Shown in pieces: positions 1 through 10,600 of a DNA stretch of 64,000 nt. This DNA is from Silanimonas sp. (GTDB lineage: Bacteria > Pseudomonadota > Gammaproteobacteria > Xanthomonadales > Xanthomonadaceae): positions 362,225-426,224 of the forward strand of contig BPKK01000001.1 in the NCBI GenBank assembly GCA_026005095.1, written 5' to 3'. Made by a program: the position numbers and the translations under genes. Below the pieces are notes generated by a model. The model did no database searches. It was not told the DNA's origin and saw nothing but the letters and a program-made list of their open reading frames with translations. The first letter of the stretch is position 1. Every line of letters begins with the position of its first letter.

Positions 1-1711
1 CCTCGATGAACTCGCCGGGAGCGAAGCGGGCGCGCACGGCCTCGCGGTCGGCGCGGTAGGGCGAGATGGCGCTGACGATCACGATGAGGCCGGCCTCCAC
101 CATCAGCCGCGCCACTTCGCCCAGGCGCCGCACGTGCTCGCGACGCTCCTCGGGAGCAAAGCCAAGGTCTTTCGACAGCCCGGTGCGGGTGTTGTCGCCA
201 TCGAGCAGCATGGTGTGGCGGCCGCGGGCGGCGAGGCGGCGTTCCAGCGCATCGGCAAGCGTGCTCTTGCCGGCACCGGACAGGCCGGTGAGCCAGAGGC
301 AGCGGGCCTGCTGGCCCTTGGCGGCAGCGCGTTCGGCAGGCCCCAAGCTGAAGGCCTGGGCATAGGCGCGCCCGGCCCCCTCGGCAATCGCCTCCACCAC
401 CGTACCAGCCCCGGCCGTGGCATGGCTGGCACGGTCGATGAGGATGAAGGCGCCCAGCGCCCGCTCGTCCTCGAAGCGTGCCAGCGGCAGGCGCGCTTCC
501 AACTCGAGCTCGACGCGACCGATGGCATTGAGTGGCAGTTCACCGGCGGCATGTGTGGCGCCGGTGTGGATGTCGCACTGGTGCTCGATGGCTACCACCT
601 GTGCCGGCACGGTCTTCGGCCCCACGCGCAGCAGGTAGCGCCGGCCCGGGACGAGCGGCGCCTCGTCGAGCCAGACGAGGTCGGCGCGCAGGCGGCGGGC
701 CAGCACGGGCGCGGTGCCGGGGGCCACCACGAGATCGCCGCGCGAGACATCGAGGTCCTCGTGGAAGATCAGGGTCACCGGCTGGCCGGCCTCGGCGGCG
801 GCCAGTTCACGCCCCGGGCCGATCACCCGGGCCACGGTGGCGCAGGTGCCGGCGGGCAGCACCTGCACGGTATCGCCCACCGCCACGCGGCCGGCGGTCA
901 CGGTGCCGGCCACGCCGCGGAAGTCCTGGTGCGGGCGGTTGATCCACTGCACCGGCAGGCGGAAGGCCGCCGCAGTCGGGGGCTCGAGCGCCGGCAGCGC
1001 CTCCAGGGTGGGCAGCAGGGGCTGGCCTGTGAACCAGGGGCTGTGCGCCGAGGCCAGGAGCAGGTTGTCGCCATGCAGGGCGGAGAGCGGGATGGCATGC
1101 ACCTCCTCGATGCCGAGCGCCTGCGCCAGCGCGCGGTAGTCCTCGTGGATGGCGCGGAAGCGGGCCTCGCTCCAGCCCACGAGGTCCATCTTGTTCACCG
1201 CCAGCACCACCCGCTTCAGGCCCAGCAGGCGCACGATGCGGCTGTGGCGGCGGGTCTGCGGCAGCACGCCCTTGCGGGCGTCCACCAGCACCACGGCGAG
1301 ATCGGCGCCCGAGGCGCCGGTGGCCATGTTGCGGGTGTACTGCTCGTGGCCCGGGCAGTCGGCCACGATGAAGCGGCGGCGCTCGGTGCCGAAGTAGCGG
1401 TAGGCGACATCGATGGTGATGCCCTGCTCGCGTTCGGCCTCGAGGCCGTCCACCAGCAGGGCGAAGTCCAGTGCGCCGCCCCGGGCGCCGAGGCGGGCGC
1501 TGTCGCGGGCCAGGGCCTCGCGCTGGTCCAGCGCAAGGCTGCCGCTATCGTGCAGCAGGCGGCCGATCAGGGTGCTCTTGCCGTCGTCCACGCTGCCGCA
1601 GGTGATGAAGCGCAGCAGCGGTAGGGCCTCGTGGTGGCGCAGGGCGCGGTAGGCGCCGTGGCGCGGCCTGCCTTCGTCGTCGGGAAGGCGGTAGGCGGGG
1701 GTGCCGTCCAT
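1..1711 (-). CDS. cysNC: Bifunctional sulfate adenylyltransferase subunit 1 / adenylylsulfate kinase, 3' end outside window
   Basis: This is the GTPase subunit of ATP sulfurylase fused to APS kinase; with CysD it converts sulfate and ATP to APS, and its C-terminal domain phosphorylates APS to PAPS. About 570 residues lie in the window and the frame runs off the left edge. The N-terminal part is an EF-Tu-like GTPase with a G1 loop ending GSVDDGKS (residues 39-46), a G3 motif DCPGHEQY and a G4 motif NKMDL. Beta-barrel domains follow, and the kinase P-loop GLSGAGKS is at about residues 476-483, in the same frame. The start is fixed by a TGATG overlap with the end of cysD, so the two are translationally coupled. 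It is the last gene of a TSUP-cysD-cysNC operon. Confidence 0.95.
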   Translation of the reverse strand, partial: MDGTPAYRLPDDEGRPRHGAYRALRHHEALPLLRFITCGSVDDGKSTLIGRLLHDSGSLALDQREALARDSARLGARGGALDFALLVDGLEAEREQGITIDVAYRYFGTERRRFIVADCPGHEQYTRNMATGASGADLAVVLVDARKGVLPQTRRHSRIVRLLGLKRVVLAVNKMDLVGWSEARFRAIHEDYRALAQALGIEEVHAIPLSALHGDNLLLASAHSPWFTGQPLLPTLEALPALEPPTAAAFRLPVQWINRPHQDFRGVAGTVTAGRVAVGDTVQVLPAGTCATVARVIGPGRELAAAEAGQPVTLIFHEDLDVSRGDLVVAPGTAPVLARRLRADLVWLDEAPLVPGRRYLLRVGPKTVPAQVVAIEHQCDIHTGATHAAGELPLNAIGRVELELEARLPLARFEDERALGAFILIDRASHATAGAGTVVEAIAEGAGRAYAQAFSLGPAERAAAKGQQARCLWLTGLSGAGKSTLADALERRLAARGRHTMLLDGDNTRTGLSKDLGFAPEERREHVRRLGEVARLMVEAGLIVIVSAISPYRADREAVRARFAPGEFIE

Positions 1712-2610
1712 CAGAAATAGCCCTCGACTTTCTTCAGTTCCATCGAGCTTGCGGGGTCGTGGTCGATCACCCGGCCCTGACGCTCGGAGACAGTGGCCAC
1801 CAGCAGCTCCTCGACGATGGCCTCCACCGTGTCGGCGGTGGATTCGATGCCGCCGGTGAGCGGATAGCAGCCCAGGGTGCGGAAGCGCACCGAGCGCCAT
1901 TCGGGCTGCTCGCCGGGTTTCAGCGGCAGGCGTTCGTCATCGACCATGATCAGCGCCCCCTCACGCTCTACCACCGGGCGGCGGGCGGCGAAGTAGAGCG
2001 CCGGCAATTCGATGCCCTCGCGCAGGATGTACAGCCACACATCCAGCTCGGTCCAGTTCGAGAGCGGGAATACACGCACGCTCTCGCCGCGGTGGATGCG
2101 ACCGTTGTAGAGGTTCCAGAACTCCGGGCGCTGGCGCTTGGGATCCCAGCGCTGGTGGGCGTCGCGGAAGGAGAACAGACGCTCCTTGGCCCGCGATTTC
2201 TCCTCGTCGCGGCGCGCCCCGCCGATGGCGCAGTCATAGCCGCCGCGGGCCAGGGCCTGCTTGAGGCCTTGGGTGCGCATCACGTCGGTATGCACCGCCG
2301 CGCCATGCACGAAAGGATCGATGCCGGCCGCCCGTCCCTCCTCGTTGACATGCACCCGAAGCTCGACGCCGTGGCGCCTGGGCACCTGGTCACGGAAGGC
2401 GTAGGCCTCGCGGAACTCGAAGGTGCTGTCGATGTGCAGCAGGGGGATCGGCGGTGGCGCCGGGTGGAAGGCCTTCTTCATCAGGTGCAGCAGCACCGTG
2501 CTGTCCTTGCCGATGGAATAGAGCAGCACCGGGTTGCGGAACTGCGCCGCGACCTCGCGCAGCAGATACAGGCTCTCGGCTTCGAGGCGGTCGAGGTGGG
2601 ACAGGGCCAT
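1711..2610 (-). CDS. cysD: Sulfate adenylyltransferase subunit 2
   Basis: This is the catalytic N-type ATP pyrophosphatase subunit of ATP sulfurylase, which makes APS from sulfate and ATP in the cytoplasm with CysN. The protein is 299 residues, close to the roughly 300 of E. coli CysD. The PP-loop SIGKDS is at residues 32-37, directly after the N-terminal helix. The frame stays open far upstream, but the ATG at 2610 begins the recognisable family N-terminus and lies 5 bp after the stop of the permease gene, so it is the sensible start. It overlaps cysNC by one base. The order permease-cysD-cysNC suggests one transcript from the shared promoter region near 3421. Confidence 0.96.
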   Translation of the reverse strand: MALSHLDRLEAESLYLLREVAAQFRNPVLLYSIGKDSTVLLHLMKKAFHPAPPPIPLLHIDSTFEFREAYAFRDQVPRRHGVELRVHVNEEGRAAGIDPFVHGAAVHTDVMRTQGLKQALARGGYDCAIGGARRDEEKSRAKERLFSFRDAHQRWDPKRQRPEFWNLYNGRIHRGESVRVFPLSNWTELDVWLYILREGIELPALYFAARRPVVEREGALIMVDDERLPLKPGEQPEWRSVRFRTLGCYPLTGGIESTADTVEAIVEELLVATVSERQGRVIDHDPASSMELKKVEGYF

Positions 2611-2615
2611 GGCGG

Positions 2616-3353
2616 TCAACGGGACAGGTTGTAGAGGCTGAGCAGCACCACCAGCCCGCCAACGGCGGCCATCAGCGGGCGGGCCGGCAGGCGGCGGGTG
2701 AGCCAGGCGGCGAAGGGCGCGGCCACCACGCCACCCACCAGCAGGCCGGCCACCACGTGCACGTGGCTGATGCCCAGGGTGGCGACGAAGACCGCCGAGA
2801 TGGCGGCGCTGACGAAGAACTCGGCGGCATTGGCCGTGCCGATGGCGAAGCGCGGCTCGATGTGCCGGGCCATCAGGTGCGGGGTGATCATCGAGCCCCA
2901 ACCGCCGCCGCCCACGGCATCGAGAAAGCCGGCGCCGAAGCCCAGCGGCAGGGCAGTGCCGCGCCGTGCTTCGGCGCGCCGGCCGCGGAAGGCGCGCAGC
3001 AGCAGCAGCAGGCCCACCAGCAGCAGGTAGGCCGCTACCAGCGGCCGCAACCAGGCGAGGTCCACGCTGCCGAGGAACCAGGCGCCCAGTGCTCCGCCTA
3101 CCACGCCCGGCAGGGCCAGCTGCCAGAGCAGGCCGCGGTCGATGTTGCCGAACAGACCATGGCTCAGGCCGGAGACCCCGGTGGTGGCCACCTCGGCGGC
3201 ATGCACGCTGGCACTGGCGAGCGCCGGCGGCAGGCCGAACGCGAGCAGCAGGCTGGAACTGGTGACGCCATAAGCCATGCCCAGCGCGCCGTCCACGGTC
3301 TGAGCGGCAAGACCGATGGCAACGAAGACGAAGAACTCGGGCGGGATGTCCAT
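2616..3353 (-). CDS. TSUP-family (TauE/SafE) membrane permease, likely sulfate or sulfite transport
   Basis: This is a 245-residue integral membrane protein of the TSUP/TauE-SafE family, which moves sulfur oxyanions such as sulfite, sulfate and sulfoacetate. Several hydrophobic segments are separated by short loops. The N-terminal half has the family-type stretch around [10 protein letters not shown], followed by a second related half containing DAVGGGGWG, consistent with the internally repeated fold. The longer frame begins at 3446, but the ATG at 3353 starts directly before the first membrane segment. It is the first gene of the cysD-cysNC operon. Because no sulfate ABC transporter is seen in the window, it is a reasonable candidate for sulfate uptake, although family members also export sulfite; the direction is inferred only from context. 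Confidence 0.85.
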   Translation of the reverse strand: MDIPPEFFVFVAIGLAAQTVDGALGMAYGVTSSSLLLAFGLPPALASASVHAAEVATTGVSGLSHGLFGNIDRGLLWQLALPGVVGGALGAWFLGSVDLAWLRPLVAAYLLLVGLLLLLRAFRGRRAEARRGTALPLGFGAGFLDAVGGGGWGSMITPHLMARHIEPRFAIGTANAAEFFVSAAISAVFVATLGISHVHVVAGLLVGGVVAAPFAAWLTRRLPARPLMAAVGGLVVLLSLYNLSR

Positions 3354-3420
3354 GCGCGGCAGAAGTTCGGGGAGGGCGCATCCTCGGCCGCCGCCACGCC
3401 AGCGGGAAATGCCGCCCCCG

Positions 3421-3490
3421 CATAGGCAGATAACCGCGGTCGGCACATTCGCCGGGGTTATCTGCCTATGCCGGCTGCTGCTTTCCGGCA
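3421..3490. promoter_or_regulatory. Long inverted repeat in the divergent TSUP-cysDNC / cysJIH promoter region
   Basis: A perfect 15-bp inverted repeat has its left arm at 3421-3435 (CATAGGCAGATAACC) and its right arm at 3456-3470, with a 20-bp spacer. A second, smaller repeat, TGCCGG/CCGGCA, lies at 3469-3474 and 3485-3490. It sits in the only gap between two divergent sulfate-assimilation operons, so a shared operator (for example for the LysR-type regulator at 7893-8879) is the simplest reading. The inner GATAACCG also occurs upstream of cysG at 8981-8988. Binding is inferred, not shown. Confidence 0.55.
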
Positions 3491-3538
3491 GGGCCGCGAA
3501 CGGCGGGAGACTGCCCGCCTGCCTCGCTCCGGCCCGCC

Positions 3539-5395
3539 ATGACGCTTCCCCCGCCGCTGCCCTCCGCTCCGCCGCTGCCGCTCGATGCCGAGCGTCGCGC
3601 CCTGCTCGAGCGCCTCACCCGCGACCTCGATGCGGCCACCCTGTGGTGGCTCTCCGGATTCCTTGCCGGGCTTGCCTCCCCCGCTGCCGGCAAGGCCTCG
3701 ACGCCGGCAGGCGGCGCCGAAACCCCGCCCGCTCCGGCAAGGCCCGAAGCCGCGGCCGAGACCCTGACCGTGGTCTACGGCAGCCAGACCGGCAATGCCC
3801 GCCGCGTGGCCGAGGCCCTGTTCACCGCGGCCGGCGAGCGCGGCCTCAAGGCCCGCCTGCTGCGCGCCGATGCCTATCCGCTGGCGGAACTGAAGCGCGA
3901 GACCCGGCTGCTCATCGTCATCAGCACCCAGGGTGATGGCGACCCGCCGGACGATGCCCGCGGCTTCGTGGAACACCTCGCCGGCCGTCGCGCGCCGCGG
4001 CTCGAGGGCCTGCACTACGCGGTGCTCGGCTTGGGCGACTCGAGCTATCCCAAGTTCTGCGAAGTCGGCCGCGTGCTGGATGCGCGCCTCGCTGAACTCG
4101 GCGGCACGCGCCTGACGCCGCTCGGCGAGGCCGATGTCGATATCGACACCGTGGCCCGGCCCTGGCTGGCCGGGGTGCTGCAGGCGCTGGAGGCGCTGCG
4201 GCCGGCGCTGTCCGCCGCGCTGGCCGGAGGCGATGCACCGCAGGCAGGCCGGAATGCCGCGGCCGCGCCCTCCGGGGCCGGCCTGGCGGCGAGCCGCGAG
4301 CACCCGGCCGAAGCCGAAGTGCTCGTCAACCTGCGGCTCACCGGCCGCGGCAGCGACCGCGACATCCGCCATCTCGAATTCGCCATCGACCCGGCCCGCC
4401 TCGACTACCTGCCGGGCGATGCCGCCGGCGTGTGGCCACGGCAAGACCCGGCTCTGGTGGCCGCGGTGCTCGAGGCCACCGGCCTCGATGGCGATACCGA
4501 GCTCACGCTGGAGGGCGAGACTCTGCCCCTGCACCGCTGGCTTGGCGAACGCCGCGAACTCACCCGCCTGCACCGCCCGTTGCTGAAGGCCCAGGCCGAA
4601 CGCAGCGGCAGTGCGGCGCTTGCCCGCCTACTGGCCGATGCCGATGCCAGCGCCGCCCTGCTCAGGGACACCTCCCTGCTCGACCTGCTGCTCGACCACC
4701 CCGCCCCCTGGTCGGCCGAGGCCTTCCTGCGCCAGCTCCGGCCGCTTTCCCCGCGCCTCTACTCCATCGCCTCCAGCCGCGCCGCGGTGGGGGATGAGCT
4801 GCACCTCACCGTGCGGCATGAGGTCTTCGAGGGCCCCCGAGGTCTGCGCCATGGCGCCGCCTCGCACCATCTCGCCACCTTGACCGAGGGCGACAGCGCC
4901 CGGCTCTTCATCGAACGCAACGAACGCTTCCGCCTGCCCGCCGACGATTCGCGCAATCTGGTGATGGTCGGCCCCGGCACCGGCATCGCCCCCTTCCGTG
5001 CCTTCGTGCAGCACCGCGTGGCCGCCGGGGCCAGGGGGCGGCACTGGCTGTTCTTCGGCAACCCGCGCTTTCGCACCGATTTCCTCTACCAGACCGAGTG
5101 GCAGAAGGCCCTGAAGGCAGGGCAACTGCACCGCCTCGATCTCGCCTTCTCCCGTGATGGCGCGGAGAAGGTGTACGTGCAGCACCGACTGGCCGCACAG
5201 GGTGCCGAGCTCTGGCGCTGGCTGCAGGAGGGCGCGCATCTCTATGTCTGTGGCGATGCATCACGCATGGCGAAGGACGTGCACGCCGCCCTGCTCGCCA
5301 TCGCTGGCCAGCACGGCGGGCTCGAGCCCGATGCCGCCGCCGATTACCTCGCCGGCCTGGAACGCGCCGGCCGCTATGCCCGGGACGTCTACTGA
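3539..5395 (+). CDS. cysJ: Sulfite reductase (NADPH) flavoprotein alpha subunit
   Basis: This is the diflavin reductase subunit that passes electrons from NADPH through FAD and FMN to CysI for the six-electron reduction of sulfite to sulfide. It has 618 residues, near the usual 600. After an N-terminal helix and a Pro/Ala-rich linker, the flavodoxin domain starts at about residue 76 with [12 protein letters not shown]. The FAD domain carries RLYSIASS, and the NADP-binding domain has the [12 protein letters not shown] motif. The protein ends in RYARDVY, a typical CysJ terminus. No strong ribosome-binding site precedes the ATG. It overlaps cysI by one base (TGATG), so the two subunits are coupled. 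Confidence 0.96.
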   Translation: MTLPPPLPSAPPLPLDAERRALLERLTRDLDAATLWWLSGFLAGLASPAAGKASTPAGGAETPPAPARPEAAAETLTVVYGSQTGNARRVAEALFTAAGERGLKARLLRADAYPLAELKRETRLLIVISTQGDGDPPDDARGFVEHLAGRRAPRLEGLHYAVLGLGDSSYPKFCEVGRVLDARLAELGGTRLTPLGEADVDIDTVARPWLAGVLQALEALRPALSAALAGGDAPQAGRNAAAAPSGAGLAASREHPAEAEVLVNLRLTGRGSDRDIRHLEFAIDPARLDYLPGDAAGVWPRQDPALVAAVLEATGLDGDTELTLEGETLPLHRWLGERRELTRLHRPLLKAQAERSGSAALARLLADADASAALLRDTSLLDLLLDHPAPWSAEAFLRQLRPLSPRLYSIASSRAAVGDELHLTVRHEVFEGPRGLRHGAASHHLATLTEGDSARLFIERNERFRLPADDSRNLVMVGPGTGIAPFRAFVQHRVAAGARGRHWLFFGNPRFRTDFLYQTEWQKALKAGQLHRLDLAFSRDGAEKVYVQHRLAAQGAELWRWLQEGAHLYVCGDASRMAKDVHAALLAIAGQHGGLEPDAAADYLAGLERAGRYARDVY

Positions 5396-7094
5396 TGAGC
5401 CGCCATTCCGTCGAAGACATCAAGCGCCGAAGCGCCGGCCTGCGCGGCACGCTCGCGGCCAGCCTCGCCGACCCTGTGACCGGCGCGCTGCGCGAGGAGG
5501 ACCAGATCCTCATCAAGTACCACGGCAGCTACCAGCAGGACGACCGCGACCTGCGCGAGGAACGCCGCCTCTCCAAGCTCGAACCGGCCTATAGCTTCAT
5601 GATCCGCACCCGCACGCCGGGCGGCGTGCTCACGCCCACGCAGTGGCTCAAACTCGATGCCATCGCGAGCACCTACGCCGAGCGCGGGCTGCGCCTCACC
5701 ACCCGCCAGGCCGTGCAGTTCCATGGCGTGATCAAGCGCGAGCTGAAGGCCACGATGCAGGCCATCAATGCCGCTCTGATCGACACCCTCGCCGCCTGCG
5801 GCGACGTGAACCGCAATGTAGCGGTGGCAGCAAACCCGCTGATCTCGCCGGTGCATGCCACGGTGCTATGCCCAGGCGGCAGCGCTCTCCGAGACACCTG
5901 CTGCCCAATACCCGCGCCTACTACGAGCTGTGGCTGGACGAGGAACGGGTGGCCGGCGGCGATCCGGCCGAAGAGCCGATCTACGGCCCCACCTACCTGC
6001 CACGCAAGTTCAAGATCGGCTTCGCCATCCCCCCCATCAACGATGTCGATGTCTTCTCGCAGGACCTCGGTTTCGTCGCCCAGCTCGAGGAGGGCGTGCT
6101 CACCGGCTACACCGTGCTGGTGGGCGGCGGCATGGGCAGCACCCATGGCGATGCCGAAACCTATCCTCGGCTCGCCGATCCTCTGGGCTTCATCCGCCCA
6201 GAACAGCTGATCCCGGTGGCCACCGCCGTCGTCACCGCGCAACGCGATCTCGGCAACCGCGAGGTGCGCAAGCATGCGCGGCTCAAGTACACCATCGACC
6301 GCATCGGCCTCGATGCCTTCCGCCGCGAAGTGGAAGCCCGCAGCGGCTTCACACTGGCACCACCGAAGCCTCTCGCCTTCGAGCACAACGGCGACCGCTT
6401 CGGCTGGGTGCAGGGCGAGGACGGCGCCCACCATCTCACCCTGCGCATCCCCGCCGGGCGCGTGCAGGACTCGGAGGACATGCCCTGGCAGCGCGGCCTG
6501 CGCGCCGTGGCCCGGGCGCTCGAGGCCGCGGGCGAAGGGCAGTTCCGCCTCACCCCGAACCAGAACCTCGTCATCGCCGGGCTCTCCACTCCCCTGCGCG
6601 AAGCGGTCGATGCCCTGGTGGCCGAGCACCGCCTCGATCTCTTCCGCCGCGCCTCGCCGCTCGCCCTGAATGCCCTGGCCTGCGTGGCCCTGCCCACCTG
6701 CGGCCTTGCCATGGCCGAAGCCGAACGCTACCTGCCGGCCCTGCTCGCCACGCTCGAAGCAAGGCTCGCGCAACACGGCCTTTCGGGGGCGGACATCCAC
6801 CTGCGCATCAGCGGCTGCCCGAACGGCTGCTCGCGGCCCTACCTCGGCGAGATCGCCCTCGTCGGCAAGGCCCCGGGGCGCTACAACCTGATGCTCGGCG
6901 CCGACCACCGCGGCGCCAGGCTCAATGCCCTGTACCGCGAGAACGTGGACGAGGCCCAGCTGCTGGCCGCGCTCGACCCGCTGCTCGCCGACTACGCCGC
7001 CCGGCGCCGCGAGGGCGAACGCTTCGGCGATTTCCTCGTCCGCACCGGCGTGGTGCGGCCCAAGCCCGGGCCGATCCCGGTGGTGCTGGCATGA
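5395..7094 (+). pseudogene. cysI: Sulfite reductase hemoprotein beta subunit, reading frame broken twice
   Basis: CysI carries siroheme and a 4Fe-4S cluster and reduces sulfite to sulfide using electrons from CysJ. The ATG at 5395 starts a normal N-terminus, but the frame shifts once near 5861-5867 and again at about 5894. Reading across both shifts restores a continuous protein: HATV, then YAQAAALSE, then [13 protein letters not shown]. Removing one base at each point gives 1698 nt, or 565 residues, the expected length. Both ferredoxin-like sulfite-reductase domains are present downstream, with cluster and siroheme cysteines in LPTCGLA and SGCPNGCS. Two one-base changes within about 30 bp of an otherwise intact gene look more like assembly error than decay, but a true pseudogene cannot be excluded. 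Confidence 0.88.
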
Positions 7095-7859
7095 GTGCCG
7101 GCCACGCCCCCGAAGGCCCCCTCGGCGGCGGCGACGCGCCCGCCACGCTGGCCGAGGCCTGGGACGATGACACCGCCCTTGCCGCGCTCAATGCCTGGCT
7201 CGAGGCGCAGGAGGCCGAGGCTCGCCTCGACTGGGCCCTCGCCCACTGCCCGAGGCCCTGCCGTGCTCTCCACCAGCTTCGGCGCCCAGTCGGCCGCCCT
7301 GCTGCACCTCGCCACCCAGCGGGCCCCGGAACTGCCGGTCGTGCTGGTGGACACCGGCTACCTCTTCCCCGAGACCTACCGCTTCGCCGACAGCCTCACG
7401 GCTCGCCTCGGGCTCAGGCTGCACGTGGTCCAGGCCGAGGAATCGCCGGCCTGGTTCGAGGCCCGGCATGGCCGGCTCTGGGAACAGGGCCTCGAAGGCA
7501 TCGAGCACTACAACCGCCTGCGCAAGATAGAACCGATGCAGCGCGCCCTCGACGGCCTCGGGGCCCGGCTGTGGATCGCCGGCCTGCGCCGCAGCCAGTC
7601 GCCGGAACGCGCCCGCCGCCAGGTACTGGAGCGCGCCGGCCCGCGCTGGAAGCTGCATCCCCTGCTGGACTGGAGCGACCGCCGGATCGGCGCCTACCTC
7701 GCCCGCCACGGCCTGCCCTACCACCCGCTCTGGGAGCGCGGCTATGTCTCGATCGGCGACTGGCACACTACCCGCCCGCTCGCCGAGGCCGGAGACCTGG
7801 CCGGTACTCGATTCTTCGGCCTGAAACGCGAATGCGGCCTGCACGAGCCGGCGGACTGA
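7091..7859 (+). pseudogene. cysH: Phosphoadenosine phosphosulfate (PAPS) reductase, single frameshift
   Basis: CysH reduces PAPS to sulfite with thioredoxin-type electrons. The proper start is the ATGA overlapping the cysI stop, giving an N-terminus rich in Ala, Gly and Asp followed by ALAALNAWLE. The frame breaks at about 7259, where one extra base is enough to explain the shift; beyond it come STSFGAQSAALLHL (PP-loop region), VDTGYLFPETY and the C-terminal ECGLH with the catalytic cysteine. Repaired length is 255 residues, normal for the family. A downstream ATG at 7095 gives an open frame but a meaningless N-terminus. It is the last gene of cysJIH and converges on the LysR gene. Confidence 0.87.
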
Positions 7860-7892
7860 GGCCCGCTGCGCGCGGACCGTATCGCCCCTGCC

Positions 7893-8879
7893 TCAGTTGG
7901 TGATGGCCTGGCTCAGCTCGGCCCAGCCCGGCGGCGTCGGCCAGGCCGCCTCCTGGTGTCCTGCCAGCACCCGCTGCAGGTCGTGGCGGTCGAGCTGCGG
8001 GGCGATCTGGCGCAGCAGGTCGAAAGCATAGCGGCGCAGCACCCGCTCTTTCGGCACCACCGCCCAGGCCGTGCACTCGGGTAGCACCGGCGGGGCCGCC
8101 AGGGCCACCAGATCGGCATCGGCCACCGCGCTCACCGCCATCTCGGCGAGGATGCCCACGCCCAGACCGGCACGCACATAGGTCTTGATGAGATCGGCGT
8201 CATGGGCGGTCATGGCCACCTTGGGCGCCAGCCCGGCCTCGCTGAAGGCCCGGCGCAGCGAGCTTTCGGGATGGCTGGTGCTGTGGTAGCTCACCAGCGG
8301 ATGGGCGGCGAGTTCGGCGAGCGTCGGCGCCCGGCCGAGCCCGGCCAGCGGATGCGCCTTCGGCACCAGCACCAGCCGCCGCCAGCGGTAGAGCGGGATG
8401 GCATGGCCGCCGGCCGGTGCCGTGCCCACGCTGCTGACGATGGCGATGTCGGCCTCGCCGCGGGCGAGCTGCGGCAGCACCTCGTTGTCGGCCAGCGACT
8501 GCAGCTGCACCCCCACCCTCGGGTACTGGCGGTTGAGCGCAGCGATCGCGGCCGGCAGCACGAAGCGCGCCTGGGTGTGGGTGGTGGCGAGCTGCAGGGT
8601 GCCCGCTGCCTCGCCGCGCTGGTTGGCGGCGAAGGCGCGGATGTTCCCGGCCTCGGCCACGGCGCGGCGGGCATGGGCCAGCACCACCGTGCCGGCCTCG
8701 GTGAGCGATTCCAGACTGCGGCCCTTGCGCTGGAACAGCAGGAAGCCGAGCTCGTCTTCCAGGGCCTTGAGTTGCTTGGAGATGCCGGGCTGGGTGGCAT
8801 GCACCTTCTCGGCCGCCTGGGTGATGTTCAGGCCGGCATCGACGATGGCGATGAAGTAGCGGAGCTGGGTGAGGGTCAT
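7893..8879 (-). CDS. cysB: LysR-family regulator, CysB-like
   Basis: This 328-residue LysR-type transcriptional regulator closely resembles CysB, the activator of sulfate assimilation that responds to N-acetylserine or O-acetylserine and sulfide. The N-terminal helix-turn-helix begins MTLTQLRYFIAIVDAGLNIT and continues with the recognition-helix segment ATQPGISKQLKALE, both typical of CysB/Cbl. The rest is a periplasmic-binding-protein-like effector domain, with the conserved ATTHTQARFVLP stretch that lines the ligand pocket in CysB. It lies between cysJIH and divergently transcribed cysG-cysK, which supports control of both. Self-regulation through the 8926-8989 region is likely. Confidence 0.92.
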   Translation of the reverse strand: MTLTQLRYFIAIVDAGLNITQAAEKVHATQPGISKQLKALEDELGFLLFQRKGRSLESLTEAGTVVLAHARRAVAEAGNIRAFAANQRGEAAGTLQLATTHTQARFVLPAAIAALNRQYPRVGVQLQSLADNEVLPQLARGEADIAIVSSVGTAPAGGHAIPLYRWRRLVLVPKAHPLAGLGRAPTLAELAAHPLVSYHSTSHPESSLRRAFSEAGLAPKVAMTAHDADLIKTYVRAGLGVGILAEMAVSAVADADLVALAAPPVLPECTAWAVVPKERVLRRYAFDLLRQIAPQLDRHDLQRVLAGHQEAAWPTPPGWAELSQAITN

Positions 8880-8925
8880 GGCGGGGGAATAAGGAAGCGG
8901 ACGCAGGCCGGCACCACCGGCCTTG

Positions 8926-8989
8926 ATTCATCCATTCATCTCGATGAAACGATAAATATCGCCCGGCGTCCAGTCCTTGCTGATAACCG
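8926..8989. promoter_or_regulatory. Probable operator region between the cysB-like gene and cysG
   Basis: The 203-bp gap between the divergent regulator and cysG contains clustered symmetric elements. There is a tandem octamer ATTCATCC/ATTCATCT at 8926-8941, a palindrome TTCATC-TC-GATGAA at 8935-8948, the near-palindrome CGATA-AA-TATCG at 8950-8961, and GATAACCG at 8981-8988. The 15-mer at 8935-8949 matches 13 of 15 positions of a segment upstream of metX (11623-11637), and GATAACCG is shared with the cysJ promoter region. This is what binding sites of one regulator would look like; which regulator binds is inferred from context. Confidence 0.5.
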
Positions 8990-9082
8990 GAAGGCATGAT
9001 GAGGGGCCGAGCGGGCATTTCCGACCCCGGCCCGCCCCGGCCTAGCGTGGAGCCCGGCCTCTTCCGTCCGCCCTGCCGCCTC

Positions 9083-10537
9083 ATGCCCGCCCCGCTCTTC
9101 CCGGTCTTCCTCGATCTTTCCGGCCGCCGCGTGCTGCTGGTGGGTGGCGGCGCGGTGGCGCGGCGCAAGGCCGAGGCCCTGCTGGAGGCCGGCGCCCGGC
9201 TCGTGGTGGGCGCACCGGCCCTCGAGCCCTGGCTGGCCCGGGCCGCCGCCGAAGGCCGGCTGGAACACCGCGCCGGGTCCTTCGATCCGGATTGGCTGGA
9301 GGGCGTCTGGCTCGCCATCGCCGCCACCGACGATGCCGCGGTGAATGCCGCCGTGGCCCGGGAGGCCGGGGCGCGGCGGATCTGGGTGAACGTGGTGGAC
9401 GAGGCCCCACACTGCAGCTTCCAGGTGCCCGCGCGCATCGAGCGCGGTCCGCTGCAGATCGCCATCAGCAGCCGCGGCGAGGCACCGATGCTGGCGCGCT
9501 GGCTGCGCGAGAAGCTCGAAACCGAGCTCGACCCCGGGCTGGGTCGGCTCGCCGAGTGGCTGGGCGGCAAGCGCGCGGCCCTGCGGGCCCGCTTCCCCGA
9601 TCCGGTGCGCCGGCGCCAGGTGCTGGAGGCCCTGCTGCGCGGCCCGGCCAGCGATGCCCTGCGCCGCGGCGATGCGGCCGCGGCCGAGCAGGCCTTCGAC
9701 GCCGCCCTCGCCGAAACGCCGGCGGCGCAGGGCCGGGTGATCCTGGTCGGCGCCGGCCCGGGCGATCCTGGCTTGCTCACCCTGCGCGGCCTGCGTGCAC
9801 TCAACCAGGCCGACGTGATCCTGCACGACCGCCTCGTCAGCCCCGAGGTGCTGGCCCTGGCCCGCCGCGATGCCGAGCGCATCGAGGTGGCGAAGGAGGC
9901 CGGCACCCACCACGTCACCCAGCAGCGCATCCACGAACTGCTCGTGGAGCACGCCCGCGCCGGCCGGACCGTGGTGCGGCTCAAGGGCGGCGACCCCTTC
10001 GTGTTCGGCCGCGGCGGCGAGGAACTGGAAGCCCTGCGCGCGGCTGGCGTCCCCTACGAGGTGGTGCCCGGCATCACCGCCGCCCTCGCCTGCGGCGCCT
10101 ACAGCGGCATCCCGCTCACCCACCGCGAGCACGCACAGTCGGTGCGCTTCGTCACCGCCCACTGCCGCGATTCCATCGACACCCTCGACTGGGCCGCGCT
10201 GGCACAGGAGCGCCAGACCCTCGCCGTCTACATGGGCGTGCAGGGCCTTGCCACCCTGCGCGAACGCCTGCTGGCCCATGGCCGCGCCGCCAGCACCCCC
10301 TTCGCCCTGGTGGAGAACGGCAGCCGCCCGGAACAACGCGTGCTGCTCGGCCGGCTCGGCGAACTGCCCGAGCGCGCCGCCGCCGCCGGCCTCCGCTCGC
10401 CCGCCCTGCTGATCCTCGGCGAGGTGGCCGCACTCGGCGCCCGCCTGCACTGGTTCGGCGCGGCGCCGATCACGCATCGCCTCGCCCCCGGCGCCGAAAC
10501 CCCTGCCGCAACCGCGCAGACCGTGCTCGCCGCCTAG
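9083..10537 (+). CDS. cysG: Siroheme synthase (trifunctional)
   Basis: CysG makes siroheme, the cofactor of CysI, from uroporphyrinogen III. The protein is 484 residues. The N-terminal NAD-dependent dehydrogenase/ferrochelatase half opens with [20 protein letters not shown]. The C-terminal SAM-dependent uroporphyrinogen III methyltransferase half carries [33 protein letters not shown] and VPGITAALA. The open frame extends up to 8996, but that added stretch is Pro/Arg-rich and unlike the family, so the ATG at 9083 is preferred; no clear ribosome-binding site precedes either. It is followed 63 bp later by cysK and faces the cysB-like gene. Confidence 0.93.
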   Translation: MPAPLFPVFLDLSGRRVLLVGGGAVARRKAEALLEAGARLVVGAPALEPWLARAAAEGRLEHRAGSFDPDWLEGVWLAIAATDDAAVNAAVAREAGARRIWVNVVDEAPHCSFQVPARIERGPLQIAISSRGEAPMLARWLREKLETELDPGLGRLAEWLGGKRAALRARFPDPVRRRQVLEALLRGPASDALRRGDAAAAEQAFDAALAETPAAQGRVILVGAGPGDPGLLTLRGLRALNQADVILHDRLVSPEVLALARRDAERIEVAKEAGTHHVTQQRIHELLVEHARAGRTVVRLKGGDPFVFGRGGEELEALRAAGVPYEVVPGITAALACGAYSGIPLTHREHAQSVRFVTAHCRDSIDTLDWAALAQERQTLAVYMGVQGLATLRERLLAHGRAASTPFALVENGSRPEQRVLLGRLGELPERAAAAGLRSPALLILGEVAALGARLHWFGAAPITHRLAPGAETPAATAQTVLAA

Positions 10538-10600
10538 GGCGCACGCAGCCCCGTTCTTCTTCCCGCCACTTCATTCCCCACGGTTTCAGCGAGACCCACC

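Noticed and set aside
134..1624. Long plus-strand open frame of 496 codons opposite cysNC
   Set aside because: It is an antisense shadow in high-GC DNA; the minus strand encodes a continuous CysNC with correct motifs, and the plus-strand product is a Gly/Ala/His/Gln-rich string without domains.
7095..7260. In-frame start of the open cysH frame at 7095
   Set aside because: The first 55 residues in that frame are Pro/Arg-rich and unlike CysH, whereas the ATGA overlap with cysI at 7091 gives a proper N-terminus up to the frame break.
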